Positions 34,565-44,081 of a stretch of DNA of 64,000 nucleotides are shown one piece after another. The stretch covers positions 1 through 64,000 of the forward strand of contig CAJPFJ010000022.1 of assembly GCA_905339155.1 (NCBI GenBank), read 5' to 3'. Within the stretch, counting starts at the first letter, position 1, and each line of letters opens with the position of its first letter. A program made the position numbers and the translations under genes. Below the pieces are notes generated by a model that was not told the DNA's origin, made no database searches, and worked only from the letters and a program-made list of their open reading frames with translations. Source of the DNA: Methanosarcinales archaeon (GTDB lineage Archaea; Halobacteriota; Methanosarcinia; Methanosarcinales; Methanoperedenaceae).

Positions 34565-37405
34565 TCAGCTCTCCTGTCCATACAATCTGAAAATAAAACA
34601 CCTGCCAGCTTCTGGCGGGACGTTTTCAGTGAACCGGAAATATTGGCTTCCTGTCGAGTCGTCTTTCCACCACAGTTGATCATCCACGGTTTCATAAAAG
34701 TATTTATAAACTCCCTGGAACGATATATCCCAGAGCGTTGCTGTGCTGCTATTGGGAACATAATACAGTTCGACATATAAGTGGGTATGGTTATCTTTTA
34801 AAACGTCTGAAAAATCAGTTCGTGTATATTCCGCAACTCTATTCTCAGGAGGATATGGCTTATAGTTCATTGAAATGCCCGACTTCACCAGAACTTTATT
34901 GGCTGTATTCGGGTCCCTGCCGTCCATAAGATAGATATTGAAGAAGGCGTGGCCATCAAAAATACCCTGAACTGTTGGTGTCTTATTCCATATAGCAATC
35001 CCGTTTATTGTCTTGACACTGCTATTCAGAGCTATTACCTGCCCCAGTTTCAAGTGTCTATCCGGAATCTTGTTGGTCCAGATATCTGTCAGGTCAAGAG
35101 TTAGCTGCTGCTCTTTGATAATCACTGTGGGACCTGCAGGAAGTGAAAGGCGATCATTATATGTGCATTTCCATATCGCTTTCCCGTTCTCATCGTCTCC
35201 GTAGTACTCACACTGAACATCACCTGAGTCATCACCCCCGGGTCCTGTGCCCTGTGATTCTCCTGCTCCTGCTCCTGTTGCTATCTCTATCAGAGCTATC
35301 TTCTGGCCGCTGTCTGTGAGTTCCATTATCCCTGCCTGGATATTGGGGATATCTATCTGGTCAAGTTGAACCAGCGAAGATTCAAAAGCCACGTTCGTTT
35401 TCTTAAAATTCGCATCGAACAATTCAAGCGCCCTCCTGATCAACTGCTTATCCTTTGTCAGCTGCAGGGCATTCTCTGATATCTCTTCCACATTCACGCT
35501 TTTTTCTTCCACGTTGAAGTTATTCTTCATGAACCTGAGCTTCTGCTGCCCTGTGACTTTTGGCGGAAGATCAAAATTGCCGTTATCCTGCGTTTTTTCA
35601 ACCACATCTCCCGTACCATCACCTTCAAGAATTACATAAGCATTCGCTACAGGATTGTTTTCCTCATCCGTGACAGTCCCTTTTACCAGCCCCTCGATTA
35701 CCAGATTTAACAATTTCAATTCATCTTCAGCAAGCGATACTTCATTGATGAGTTTTTTATATCCTGGTTTATAGGACTTTATATACGTAGCTGGAAAAGG
35801 CGGCAAGCCCGTAAATTTAAATCCACCCGTGGCATCTGTTGTAACCTGGAATATTCCAAATCCCATGAACGAAAGGTCAATGGTCACTTTGCAGTTCCTG
35901 ACAGGCGACCCATTCACCCTTCGAACTTTCCCGATAATCACCTGACTGCATCTGAATACTGAGATAGAACTGATGTCTACCAGGTTATTCCACTGATCTA
36001 TGAGTTTAGCTTTCCACTTTGCATTCAGATCTTCCGTATCTGAGAGCGTATACGTGGTTGTTCCTGAAACCGTCTGCACAGTATATGTTCCCAGAAGCTT
36101 ATTCGCGCCATCATAAATCTCGATCTTCATGTTGTTGGGTGGAGTTCCAACCTTAAAAACCGGATCAATCCCCTGCCATGAAATCTTGATTTTCTTATCC
36201 TTGCAGCGAGTGGAAGTATCATAACTCAGATATCCCTGAGACCCTACTGATGCCGCAGCGTGCGCCAGTTCATTGCCGTCCGCATCCTCAAGAACCGAAA
36301 GCCACTGACCATAGCCGACATTTGTTGGCAGTGAATAATTTACCGTTGGCGGTGAATTTGTATAGCCGTTTCGCAGATTGATCATTACAAGATTGTGCCC
36401 TGCATCATACAATTTGACCTTGCAGTTTGGGACTGACATCGAGTCATACGATATTTCCATCACATCCTCAGGATAATACCGGGATTTATCAAAACTGATG
36501 AAGGCTGCCGTCACGATTTTATCCATCAGCACTTCGGTCTCTTTATAACATTCACTGCGGACATTGATGCCGCTGTGGTCGATGATAGGCGTCCTTATCC
36601 TGTACCCGTCCTTCGTGATTACGTGGGCGATCAACAGAGGATTGGCATCGCTCCACTGGACTGAACTCCCGCCGCCTGACTCCAGCGTGGAATGATTTTC
36701 AAACCCGTCATAATAAGTAGCTTCAACTCCACTGAGATATTCTCCTGTTGCCGAATCCTTGAAGATCAGCTTATGTGTGTGGTGGGGATGCATTGCAATC
36801 TTTGCATAAGTGCAGACATTATGAACCAGACCCGACAGACATATCTGCTGGCCGTTGCACGCTTCAGCCGTTATGGCTGCCCTGTTCCATCCTCCGTACC
36901 AGAGATATTCCCAGTAATCAAAGCTGAATATGGAGAATGGGTTGCTGCTTACATCAACCTCATAATACCCTGAAGAGCTGGAGTACACAGCCGGGTATGT
37001 GTGCAAATATTTCACATCTTGGCCCTGCTCATAGTACATCGTCACAGTTATTTTCAAACCTTTGAGCGGAGTCTCATCCGAATCCGGAAAATGAGCCTTC
37101 CCGAATACCCATCCATTCTTAACCGATATAGCAGTGGTAGCTGTTGCAGTTGAGCCTCTGTTGTCTGTGACCCTTAAAGTCACGGTATAGTTTCCACCAT
37201 TAGCGTAAGTGTGAGTCACTACCATGCCGTATAGATACCCTGTCCCATCTCCCGGATCCCAGCGCCATTCAGTGATCACCCCATCTGGATCGTAGCTGTC
37301 AGAACCGTCAAATGTGACCTGTTTCGATACGCACACAACGCTGTCTGTCTTTACTCCAGCTACCGGCGCAATATTATTTCCCCAATTCCCCCAGTAATGA
37401 CTCAC
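34565..37405 (-). CDS. 946-residue PKD / carboxypeptidase-regulatory repeat protein
   Basis: An N-terminal PKD domain (about 12-97; TFDGSDSYDPDGVITEW, GNYTVTLRVTDNRGS) is followed by at least three CarboxypepD_reg-like beta modules (near 100-170, 490-560 and 570-640) and a C-terminal jelly-roll-like region. There is no signal peptide and no C-terminal anchor, which argues against an S-layer protein and for a virion, tail or other assembled structure. The GTG start overlaps the upstream radical SAM stop by 4 nt. It may be the carrier or target of the modified peptide. Confidence 0.75.
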   Translation of the reverse strand: MSHYWGNWGNNIAPVAGVKTDSVVCVSKQVTFDGSDSYDPDGVITEWRWDPGDGTGYLYGMVVTHTYANGGNYTVTLRVTDNRGSTATATTAISVKNGWVFGKAHFPDSDETPLKGLKITVTMYYEQGQDVKYLHTYPAVYSSSSGYYEVDVSSNPFSIFSFDYWEYLWYGGWNRAAITAEACNGQQICLSGLVHNVCTYAKIAMHPHHTHKLIFKDSATGEYLSGVEATYYDGFENHSTLESGGGSSVQWSDANPLLIAHVITKDGYRIRTPIIDHSGINVRSECYKETEVLMDKIVTAAFISFDKSRYYPEDVMEISYDSMSVPNCKVKLYDAGHNLVMINLRNGYTNSPPTVNYSLPTNVGYGQWLSVLEDADGNELAHAAASVGSQGYLSYDTSTRCKDKKIKISWQGIDPVFKVGTPPNNMKIEIYDGANKLLGTYTVQTVSGTTTYTLSDTEDLNAKWKAKLIDQWNNLVDISSISVFRCSQVIIGKVRRVNGSPVRNCKVTIDLSFMGFGIFQVTTDATGGFKFTGLPPFPATYIKSYKPGYKKLINEVSLAEDELKLLNLVIEGLVKGTVTDEENNPVANAYVILEGDGTGDVVEKTQDNGNFDLPPKVTGQQKLRFMKNNFNVEEKSVNVEEISENALQLTKDKQLIRRALELFDANFKKTNVAFESSLVQLDQIDIPNIQAGIMELTDSGQKIALIEIATGAGAGESQGTGPGGDDSGDVQCEYYGDDENGKAIWKCTYNDRLSLPAGPTVIIKEQQLTLDLTDIWTNKIPDRHLKLGQVIALNSSVKTINGIAIWNKTPTVQGIFDGHAFFNIYLMDGRDPNTANKVLVKSGISMNYKPYPPENRVAEYTRTDFSDVLKDNHTHLYVELYYVPNSSTATLWDISFQGVYKYFYETVDDQLWWKDDSTGSQYFRFTENVPPEAGRCFIFRLYGQES

Positions 37406-38319
37406 TTTGCTGCCCCCTTACTCACTATTGCCGATAGATGTTCATGCTCTCTAAATGAGCCAGCTTTACACGAAACAGAGCAGCAATCGGTCATAGTGCA
37501 ATGCGAACACGGTCCGCTGTGGAGCGTCGTTGGAACTACCATCTTTTCGGACGATATTCCGTATCTAACAACCTCGGTGACGTTGGATGAATTATATAAC
37601 ATCTGGACAAGAACATCTGCATGAGCATTGTTCATCCAGCACAGCGGTATTCCAGCCAGAGATACATCCTGTCCAACATGCTCGCATAACTCAATTGCCT
37701 GCAGCAGCGGCTGTATATTACTTCTGATATCTACCCTGAGGTTGCTCTGTCTGCCTGGTGTGCCACCATGGACATCAGGCTGCACAATTATCACTTTTTT
37801 CGGCATGAACTCCGCTGCTATGTGCGCGACAGTTTGAGGGAGCGCTGCATAATTCAGGGACGTGATCGTGATGGATATCTCAACATCGACCTCGCAGCCG
37901 CCCTTCCTGAGATATAGTATGTTCCTCAGCCCTTCTGATGTCCTCAAAAAACTGGTTTTTGTTTGAGTGATACCATCATGAACACCGGGGATATGACTGA
38001 ACAGCGGAACAGATATGTGCTTCAGACCTGCGCCTGTAAGGGTCAGGAGGAACTGCCTGTCCATCAGGCGCATCCCAGACGTGTACAGCGAAACCTGGTT
38101 GCCGTTCATGGACGCTGCCTCAATGATCTGCGGCAGATCTTCCCGCAGTGCAGGGTCGCCGCCCGCAAGGTATATCTGATCATTCCTGCATTCGTTGATG
38201 TGTGAGAGCAGCACCTGTAACTCCGGCTGCGCATACTCTCTATGAGCGCCTCTGCTAACAGGGCACGTCAGGCAGTTGAGGCTGCATGCGTAGCCCGTAT
38301 TTATGAACACCGCCCGCAT
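37402..38319 (-). CDS. radical SAM enzyme 2 of the peptide cassette
   Basis: This 305-residue protein has the SAM-cluster motif C12-x3-C16-x2-C19 (ACSLNCLTCP), the GGDPAL (GGxP-like) SAM contact near 53-58 and a TIM-barrel pattern. A C-terminal Cys-rich motif near 270-287 (CSHCTMTDCCSVSCKAG) probably binds one or two auxiliary Fe-S clusters, as in peptide-modifying enzymes. It overlaps the first radical SAM gene by 19 nt and the PKD gene by 4 nt. The substrate is inferred to be the 47-residue peptide or the PKD protein. Confidence 0.82.
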   Translation of the reverse strand: MRAVFINTGYACSLNCLTCPVSRGAHREYAQPELQVLLSHINECRNDQIYLAGGDPALREDLPQIIEAASMNGNQVSLYTSGMRLMDRQFLLTLTGAGLKHISVPLFSHIPGVHDGITQTKTSFLRTSEGLRNILYLRKGGCEVDVEISITITSLNYAALPQTVAHIAAEFMPKKVIIVQPDVHGGTPGRQSNLRVDIRSNIQPLLQAIELCEHVGQDVSLAGIPLCWMNNAHADVLVQMLYNSSNVTEVVRYGISSEKMVVPTTLHSGPCSHCTMTDCCSVSCKAGSFREHEHLSAIVSKGAAK

Positions 38320-39200
38320 GCCTCACCCCGCAGGCAGGTCTCGAACGGATCGCGCGTGGTACCCGCGTTTATATGCTCCCAGTATAGTAAGTCCCGTATT
38401 GGGGATGGATACTTCCCGACTACATACTGGCTCAGGGCGCAGTCCCAGTAAGTGCCGTCAGGCAGCACGGATAAGCCAAGCACACCGCCTATGCAGCCAG
38501 TTTCTCTGCACACAGCGGGTATCGTGATATCCGGAGCTTCCGTTCTTGCATGCATCTTAAGCCGCTTCCACTCATCGAAGGATATTGGAGTGAGGCTTGT
38601 TACATTGTCAGGCTGCAGTTTCGAGATGTTGAAATGAGAAACGCCTGTCTCCCTGCAGAGATCAAGAACACTGTCTATACAGTGGATATTCTCCCTGCAT
38701 GCTGTGAATGTTATGGAATGCGGCACACCGGCATCATTCAGCAAACGCAGCGCACGGACAGCTTTTCTGTATACTCCCCTGCCGCGTATGAAATCGTGAG
38801 TTTCCTCATCGCCGTCAATGCTTATCTGGATGCTGTCAGTCTCGTTGAAGAAATCCATAAATCCGGGAATGAGTATGCCGTTAGAACTCATCCTGACAGG
38901 CAGCCTCCTCTCCCTCAGGAACTTGACGATCCTGCCAAACTCAGGGTGAAGCAGCGCATCGCCCCCGCCCAGAATAATGTCCACATCTTTCAGGGGATGC
39001 CGCACTGCCAGAAAGCCCTCGCATATATCCCTGAACATACCAAACGGCATCACATCATTCCCCTTTACAAGGTAGCAATGCTTGCAGTCAAGCTGGCAGC
39101 AGTTAACGATATGCATGTCCAGGTATCGCCAGGAAACCGGTTTGCGGCTGTGGACGCAAGCATCGATATTGATTACCGCCATGAGCGGATTCACATCCAT
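38301..39200 (-). CDS. radical SAM/SPASM enzyme 1 of the peptide cassette
   Basis: This 299-residue protein has C35-x3-C39-x2-C42 (CQLDCKHCYL) and the SAM contact GGGDALLHPEF. The SPASM-like C-terminus has GCIGGVLGLSVLPDGTYWDC and CLRGEACGRCS. SPASM enzymes such as AlbA, QhpD and anaerobic sulfatase maturases cross-link or oxidise peptides. The ATG at 39200 has GGGAGG upstream and lies 16 bp after the stop of the three-Cys peptide. An adjacent precursor plus SPASM enzyme is the standard RiPP arrangement. Confidence 0.85.
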   Translation of the reverse strand: MDVNPLMAVINIDACVHSRKPVSWRYLDMHIVNCCQLDCKHCYLVKGNDVMPFGMFRDICEGFLAVRHPLKDVDIILGGGDALLHPEFGRIVKFLRERRLPVRMSSNGILIPGFMDFFNETDSIQISIDGDEETHDFIRGRGVYRKAVRALRLLNDAGVPHSITFTACRENIHCIDSVLDLCRETGVSHFNISKLQPDNVTSLTPISFDEWKRLKMHARTEAPDITIPAVCRETGCIGGVLGLSVLPDGTYWDCALSQYVVGKYPSPIRDLLYWEHINAGTTRDPFETCLRGEACGRCS

Positions 39201-39216
39201 TTCATCCTCCCGGGCA

Positions 39217-39360
39217 TTATGTGCTCTCCACTATTCTCAGCTTTCCGCCTTTCCCGACAACGATCTTGACATCGCACGGCGCTCCCGCCGGGCTGCACTC
39301 TACAGACGGTTGAGCCGCGCTTGATGAACAACCTGTTCCCTGAATCTTTGCTTCTACCAT
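39217..39360 (-). CDS. 47-residue three-cysteine peptide, putative RiPP precursor
   Basis: ATG 39360 to TAA 39217-39219 encodes 47 residues. The start is MVEAKIQGTGCSSS. The cysteines are C11, C22 and C29, the region between them is Ser/Ala/Pro-rich, and the C-terminus is VVGKGGKLRIVEST. A GAGGT ribosome-binding site lies about 8 nt upstream, and a TATA box plus operator further up. It is the first gene of the operon, 16 bp before a SPASM enzyme. Cysteine thioether (sactipeptide or ranthipeptide-type) cross-links are likely, but not shown. It is too short for most gene finders. Confidence 0.7.
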   Translation of the reverse strand: MVEAKIQGTGCSSSAAQPSVECSPAGAPCDVKIVVGKGGKLRIVEST

Positions 39361-39382
39361 AAATCATACCTCTTATAGAACG

Positions 39383-39412
39383 TACGCATCATAATGTATT
39401 TAATATTTAAAT
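39383..39412. promoter_or_regulatory. divergent promoter with operator-like motif
   Basis: TACGCA-TCATAA-TGTATT (39383-39400) has a perfect left half and a weak right half. Next to it, TATTTAATATTTAAATA forms a symmetric TATA region. Rightward, a box near 39401 puts the start at the ATG 39428 (leaderless). Leftward, a box near 39408 puts the peptide transcript start at about 39382, within the operator. Confidence 0.5.
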
Positions 39413-39427
39413 ACTATATACCTGTCT

Positions 39428-39877
39428 ATGGCAGTCTGGCCGATTCTACTCGCAGGTCTTGGAACAATCGAGGCGGTTACTGGAGCCGTTGTCTTCATGG
39501 AGTTTATTAAAGAAGAAGCAATCCAGAATGTGATGATGGCGGCATCACAGGCTGTCAGGTACAATCAACTGTATAAAGCTAAGGAGCTTTATCAGAAGGT
39601 TCGTGATGTTTATGTTTTTGAGCTCGCCAAGACCGTTGGAAAAGTTGATGACTTTGACAACGAGCTGACTCACTGGGCGAACTGGACTCCCTGGGGAGTA
39701 TGGGATACCATTTTATTATATAACCCTACAACTCCATGGACATGGCCTCAAGCACTTTCCCTTCCCCTTGCTGATAATAACGGCTGGGGTACTCTTGCTC
39801 CTTACTCACAGCCTGCATTCATTGCTTTTGTTAATTCGACCCTTCTATCCTGCAAAACCAACCTGGAAATGTTATGA
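39428..39877 (+). CDS. unknown protein with N-terminal hydrophobic segment
   Basis: This 149-residue protein has a hydrophobic N-terminus (MAVWPILLAGLGTIEAVTGA) that could be a membrane anchor. A helical region (AIQNVMMAASQAVRYNQLYK) and a Trp-rich C-terminal half (HWANWTPWGVWDTILLY) follow. It is probably leaderless. It overlaps the 1056-residue gene by 4 nt (ATGA). It is not recognised and may be a membrane or tail-chaperone partner of the giant protein. Confidence 0.6.
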   Translation: MAVWPILLAGLGTIEAVTGAVVFMEFIKEEAIQNVMMAASQAVRYNQLYKAKELYQKVRDVYVFELAKTVGKVDDFDNELTHWANWTPWGVWDTILLYNPTTPWTWPQALSLPLADNNGWGTLAPYSQPAFIAFVNSTLLSCKTNLEML

Positions 39878-42800
39878 GCACGACCTGGGATGAAGTCGAG
39901 CTTGTTATGTGGAACAAGCCGTGGTTCTCGTTCTCTAAAACCCATGAGTTCTCTAATGTAAACTTCCGTCCCAGGTACTATCGGATCAGAGAAGAATACT
40001 CCATATCGCGTGCCATAACTGTTGAACAGTTTGAAGCCGGATATACTCTCGGCGGTAATGACGTGGAGATCATTGCTGACAGGATATTCCTTGACTACAT
40101 GAATAAGGACGGCTCATTCCGGTTCTCTGTCACTGTCACTCTTAAGGAAGGCAGGATGGCATATCGCGGTCTTATGATGTCCATTGTCTCAAGGATGACG
40201 TGGATACTTCTCATCATCCCTGGTTTAATCACAAGTGGTATGCTGGTAGTCGGCAAGCAGACTGCATTCGGTGCATGGATCGCCACACTTTCTGAGAATA
40301 GAGATCTTCTCATTGACTACTGTGATAAGCTAAAAGCCGTTGACAGTTTCAATAATACTGCCCTCCTTCCTTTCTTCTGGACCTGTTTCAGTGGGTCAGT
40401 TAAGCTTTTTGATGATTCCCTTAACGATATTGCGGATTGTTACAGGGTCATTGCCGAGAGCTTTCAATATCTCGATGCTTACAGGCTGCAGGGAATTGTT
40501 GAGGCCAGGGACGATCATGTGACTGTTCTCTCTGTACTTCCGGACAAGAATGACAGGATCGAGTTTCCTACAGTGCATTTGCCTGATGAAACAGACATTG
40601 GAAGCATAGTCACTATCGAGATATCCAAATACGATTCTTCTGACATTACCAGATGGACCAAGTTCAGTGATAAGGTCGTTGATGTCCATGACGGTGATAC
40701 CATTACCCTGGCCAGCGGCACAAAGATCAGGATACTTCCCATCAACGCTCCCGAACTAAAGAACCCTGATGGCTCTGCCAATCCTGCTGGCATCATCTCT
40801 CAGAGCGCTTTATCCAATAAGATCCTTGGTCGTGTTGTTGACTGCTATGTAGATCCTTCAAATCCCACCGATTCCTTTGGTAGAACCCTTGCATATGTTC
40901 ACCGGGACGGGGTTGATATGGGGCAGTGGATGATGGACAATGGATATGCAGTTCTCTACCGGGTTACTAACAGCTGGTTTGTTAACCTGTGCGTGGGCAA
41001 TGACTCCAGGTACACATATCTTGAGCCGCTCGATGAGCTATCGGATATCAGTCCCGACAAGCCGGCCATAACCATCAGAATCCCGAACTATTTCATGCCA
41101 TTCATAGCTAACTTTGCTGAGATAGTCTATATTCGCGCAAGGGCGTCCAAGATCCAGAGCTACAAAACGGCAGTCACTTGCTTTACTGATCCTGCTCCTG
41201 GTTATGCAGAGCTCAGGATAGAGAGCGATAATCTGAAGGTCATAAGAGTTGACCTGCCATTGCTAAAGAGGTTCATTCCTGAACCATGCAACAAACGAAT
41301 AAGGATAGGTTTAAGAAAATACTATCCATGTGAAACCAACATAACAGGGAGTGAGGCCAGGGCTCTGTATGATCACATCACCGGCAGTATTGGCTTCTTC
41401 ACTTCAATTGGCCCCGACTCCATAACTTATACGATCTCAGTTCCCGTTGACAAGATCCCTGCAAACGTGGGCACCGGTGATGAACTCATCTTCACCTTTA
41501 CCGAGATTCTGCCATATGTCATCCTGACTGCTGAGATCACAAACATAATCGACCCAATGGTCATGCTCGTTCACGGCACAACGCCGCCGTATAACTTTGC
41601 ATTGTATAAATCCCTTATTCCTTTTCCTGTCTCGGTGGGTGATAGAATAGGTATAGAGATAGGTAAAAACATAGGCACATATTACGTTGCCGATTTCCAT
41701 GCCCGGCTTGGCAATAATACCGGGGGTATAGCGAACTTCGTTAAGCTGCCTGAAGAGACCCTGGCTATTAATCTCCCTTTGCCTCTTGTCGATGGCATTG
41801 TTCAAGACCCTGCTGAAAGTATTGATCTCAACAAGATTCAACTGAACGATACTGCTTATTTCAAGATTCTTGACAGGTCATTCACAAATACATTCTATGC
41901 CACACTTGACCGGATTGATGGCGCTAACGGGATATGGAAACTCCTGCCTGATCAGAAAACAGAACTTACCATACCTTCAACAGTTGCTGAGGAATATCTG
42001 ACGACCCTGAGGTATTCTGAATATCCAACAGTGTCAATCTCCATCAGGCAGTTAAAGGATCAGATCACATACAATGCAAACCAACAGGTTGCTATAGTTT
42101 CTACTGACGTGAATAATACGACCATCAAGTTCATGCATCTCCATTTCGGGCTTGTTGATGCCACACTTCCTACACGGCTTTTCTCCTGGCTGCCTGTTAT
42201 CGGGGACGAAGGCATCTTCAAAATGTCATATTATACCGGGCTGGATTCTGAGAGCATGTATGTAGACTCAATCAGTGCATCCGAAGCCAAACTTGTCAGC
42301 ATCACTAAGAAAGACATCTCGATGCACTATCCCTTTGATAAGCTGCCTCAGTACCTCAAGAGGTTTGATACCGTTCGCCTGCAGATCAGAACATACGGAT
42401 GGACTAAAGTGCCTTCCGGAACTGTCGCTCAGGATGTTATAGATAAATATACGAAGACAACGACCCTGAGATCCGGGGTAGTTAGAAGAACGGTCCCCGC
42501 TACTGTTCCCGACCCTCTTAATATGTTTGCCGTGGTCAAGAGCCTTGACGATGGATATGCAAACGCGACATTGCAGAGAACAGATAATAATGCATGGCTC
42601 AGTGTTCCGGTTTATATGCTTCCCAGGGATACGGATGTCGGTGATACTCTCTGCCTCAATGTCAGCATGAACTATTACCGTGAGACTTATTTCAAGGCCC
42701 GTTTCATGTCCCTTGCTCTTCCGGATACCTGCAGCTTCCTAGTCATCGAATCGATGAACTTTCCTTTCACGGTTCCGCTATCCTGGATTCCGGCGACCTC

Positions 42801-43044
42801 AGTTATCAATGGCGACATTGGATTCAAGTTCACTAAGAAGACTGCTGGCGATACATTTGATGCCACACACAAGATTACTGCGATAACTGTTACCGATATC
42901 ACAATGCAGGGATTTTCTGACGGGAAGACGGCCACCTTTGACAGGGCTTTACTTCCTTATGTTACTCTGCCTCCTCCAAATGATGACATCATCAACCTGG
43001 CTAACGATGCAGAGTTCAGGCTTATTACCAAAAAAGTATCATGA
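39874..43044 (+). CDS. 1056-residue protein with embedded staphylococcal-nuclease domain
   Basis: A thermonuclease (SNase) domain lies at about 265-365: DGDT at 273-276, catalytic R286, E294 and R337, with PELK and FGRTLAYV. The R-x7-E spacing matches R35/E43 of the model enzyme. The Asp40-equivalent metal ligand appears to be N291. The N-terminal part has a hydrophobic stretch (WILLIIPGLITSGMLVVG, about 110-127). The C-terminal ~690 residues are beta-rich with loosely repeated modules of about 120. It is probably a structural protein with a nuclease for DNA entry or defence. Confidence 0.78.
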   Translation: MSTTWDEVELVMWNKPWFSFSKTHEFSNVNFRPRYYRIREEYSISRAITVEQFEAGYTLGGNDVEIIADRIFLDYMNKDGSFRFSVTVTLKEGRMAYRGLMMSIVSRMTWILLIIPGLITSGMLVVGKQTAFGAWIATLSENRDLLIDYCDKLKAVDSFNNTALLPFFWTCFSGSVKLFDDSLNDIADCYRVIAESFQYLDAYRLQGIVEARDDHVTVLSVLPDKNDRIEFPTVHLPDETDIGSIVTIEISKYDSSDITRWTKFSDKVVDVHDGDTITLASGTKIRILPINAPELKNPDGSANPAGIISQSALSNKILGRVVDCYVDPSNPTDSFGRTLAYVHRDGVDMGQWMMDNGYAVLYRVTNSWFVNLCVGNDSRYTYLEPLDELSDISPDKPAITIRIPNYFMPFIANFAEIVYIRARASKIQSYKTAVTCFTDPAPGYAELRIESDNLKVIRVDLPLLKRFIPEPCNKRIRIGLRKYYPCETNITGSEARALYDHITGSIGFFTSIGPDSITYTISVPVDKIPANVGTGDELIFTFTEILPYVILTAEITNIIDPMVMLVHGTTPPYNFALYKSLIPFPVSVGDRIGIEIGKNIGTYYVADFHARLGNNTGGIANFVKLPEETLAINLPLPLVDGIVQDPAESIDLNKIQLNDTAYFKILDRSFTNTFYATLDRIDGANGIWKLLPDQKTELTIPSTVAEEYLTTLRYSEYPTVSISIRQLKDQITYNANQQVAIVSTDVNNTTIKFMHLHFGLVDATLPTRLFSWLPVIGDEGIFKMSYYTGLDSESMYVDSISASEAKLVSITKKDISMHYPFDKLPQYLKRFDTVRLQIRTYGWTKVPSGTVAQDVIDKYTKTTTLRSGVVRRTVPATVPDPLNMFAVVKSLDDGYANATLQRTDNNAWLSVPVYMLPRDTDVGDTLCLNVSMNYYRETYFKARFMSLALPDTCSFLVIESMNFPFTVPLSWIPATSVINGDIGFKFTKKTAGDTFDATHKITAITVTDITMQGFSDGKTATFDRALLPYVTLPPPNDDIINLANDAEFRLITKKVS

Positions 43045-43070
43045 CGATATCATGACTATATTCGGCCTGC

Positions 43071-43211
43071 TTAAATCCATCTAAACCATCCAAGGAGCGC
43101 TTTTACTTTTTCCTTGAGCCGGGCAATCTCGCTTTCCTGCTTATTCACCGATCTACTAACTCTGATGTAGCGCAGGGCATACAATGGAGTTGGCCATGAA
43201 TTCTGATTCAT
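43071..43211 (-). CDS. small coiled-coil-like ORF
   Basis: A 46-residue frame runs from ATG 43211 to TAA 43071-43073: MNQNSWPTPLYALRYIRVSR, then NKQESEIARLKEKVKALLGWF. The second half is a heptad-like amphipathic helix. It is convergent with the giant gene. An opposite 45-codon frame (43214-43351, plus; contains HFMDVLSYQVKERRYEKVGE) starts 3 bp away. At most one or both may be real. The region 43045-43483 holds nothing else recognised. Confidence 0.4.
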   Translation of the reverse strand: MNQNSWPTPLYALRYIRVSRSVNKQESEIARLKEKVKALLGWFRWI

Positions 43212-43483
43212 AGATGATGATGAAAGAACACTTTATGGACGTTCTTTCATACCAGGTTAAAGAAAGGCGTTACGAAAAAGTGGGAGAGGATTTTGAACAA
43301 GTGCATGATAGCTACCGTAAATTTCATCCTGCATTTGTAGAGAATTGGTGACATATCAAGATATAGGAGAATTGAGCGCAGCGTACAATGTTTTCGGTTA
43401 GGCTCTAAAATCATTTGCAGGCGAGAACAAAAATATTTGTTGAAACATATCCATGAATCTTTCCTTGATAATCGAATGCCATG

Positions 43484-43984
43484 TTATTGAAAAGACCTTT
43501 GCCTTGTTGCGGTATTTTTCAGTCCAGTTATCTTCATGACTTCTATAAGCTTCCAGATACTATTCCTCTCCTCCCGGACGAGAACTTCTGTTGAATCTTG
43601 CGATGAATGGCCAAGAGCAATCATTATATTTTCAGAAAGATTTTTTTGCCTGATGAGATGAACAAACTGACTCCTGACCTCTCTTTTGCTGAAGTCATCA
43701 CTCACTTCAACGAGTCGTCCTGATAGGGATACAAAAGCATACTTCGATAGATCGGGATTATATCGTTCGATTTCTACCGTGACATAGGGATTTTTTCTGA
43801 AATGCTCTATCTTCTTACCATATTTTGTCGAGAGAAAATACAGAGACTTTCCATCGAAAACGTATAAGAATGGAGCTATATATGGGTATTTTTCTCCTTG
43901 AAAGGCAACTCTTGCAATATATTGTTCATGGATGAGCTGATCATATTCCTTTTTCCCCATGTTCGGCATCTTCACTATTTCCAT
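43484..43984 (-). CDS. PNPOx-like flavin/F420-binding split-barrel protein
   Basis: This 166-residue protein resembles the pyridoxamine-phosphate-oxidase-like family: MGKKEYDQLIHEQYIARVAF, then YPYIAPFLYVFDGKSLYFLS, then KIEHFRKNPYVTVEIE and FVSLSGRLVEV. Members bind FMN, heme or F420; many function in detoxification. The sequence does not decide the cofactor. It is cellular in character and begins an insert of non-viral genes (43.5-47.6 kb). Confidence 0.82.
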   Translation of the reverse strand: MEIVKMPNMGKKEYDQLIHEQYIARVAFQGEKYPYIAPFLYVFDGKSLYFLSTKYGKKIEHFRKNPYVTVEIERYNPDLSKYAFVSLSGRLVEVSDDFSKREVRSQFVHLIRQKNLSENIMIALGHSSQDSTEVLVREERNSIWKLIEVMKITGLKNTATRQRSFQ

Positions 43985-44081
43985 GATAATCAGTTTCTCA
44001 AGAGCATATTGAATTCAAGATTGATAGTTTTTATGGTTTATCTTCAAAAAAAAATTGTTTTAAATACCACAAGGGGAATAT

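Noticed and set aside
34565-37405. S-layer or exported adhesin interpretation of the 946-residue PKD protein
   Set aside because: There is no signal peptide, no C-terminal anchor and the gene is coupled to cytoplasmic radical SAM enzymes, so an assembled intracellular structure fits better.
43214-43351. 45-residue plus-strand ORF near the end of the giant gene
   Set aside because: It competes with the divergent 46-residue minus-strand ORF, has no clear ribosome-binding site and no recognisable family.
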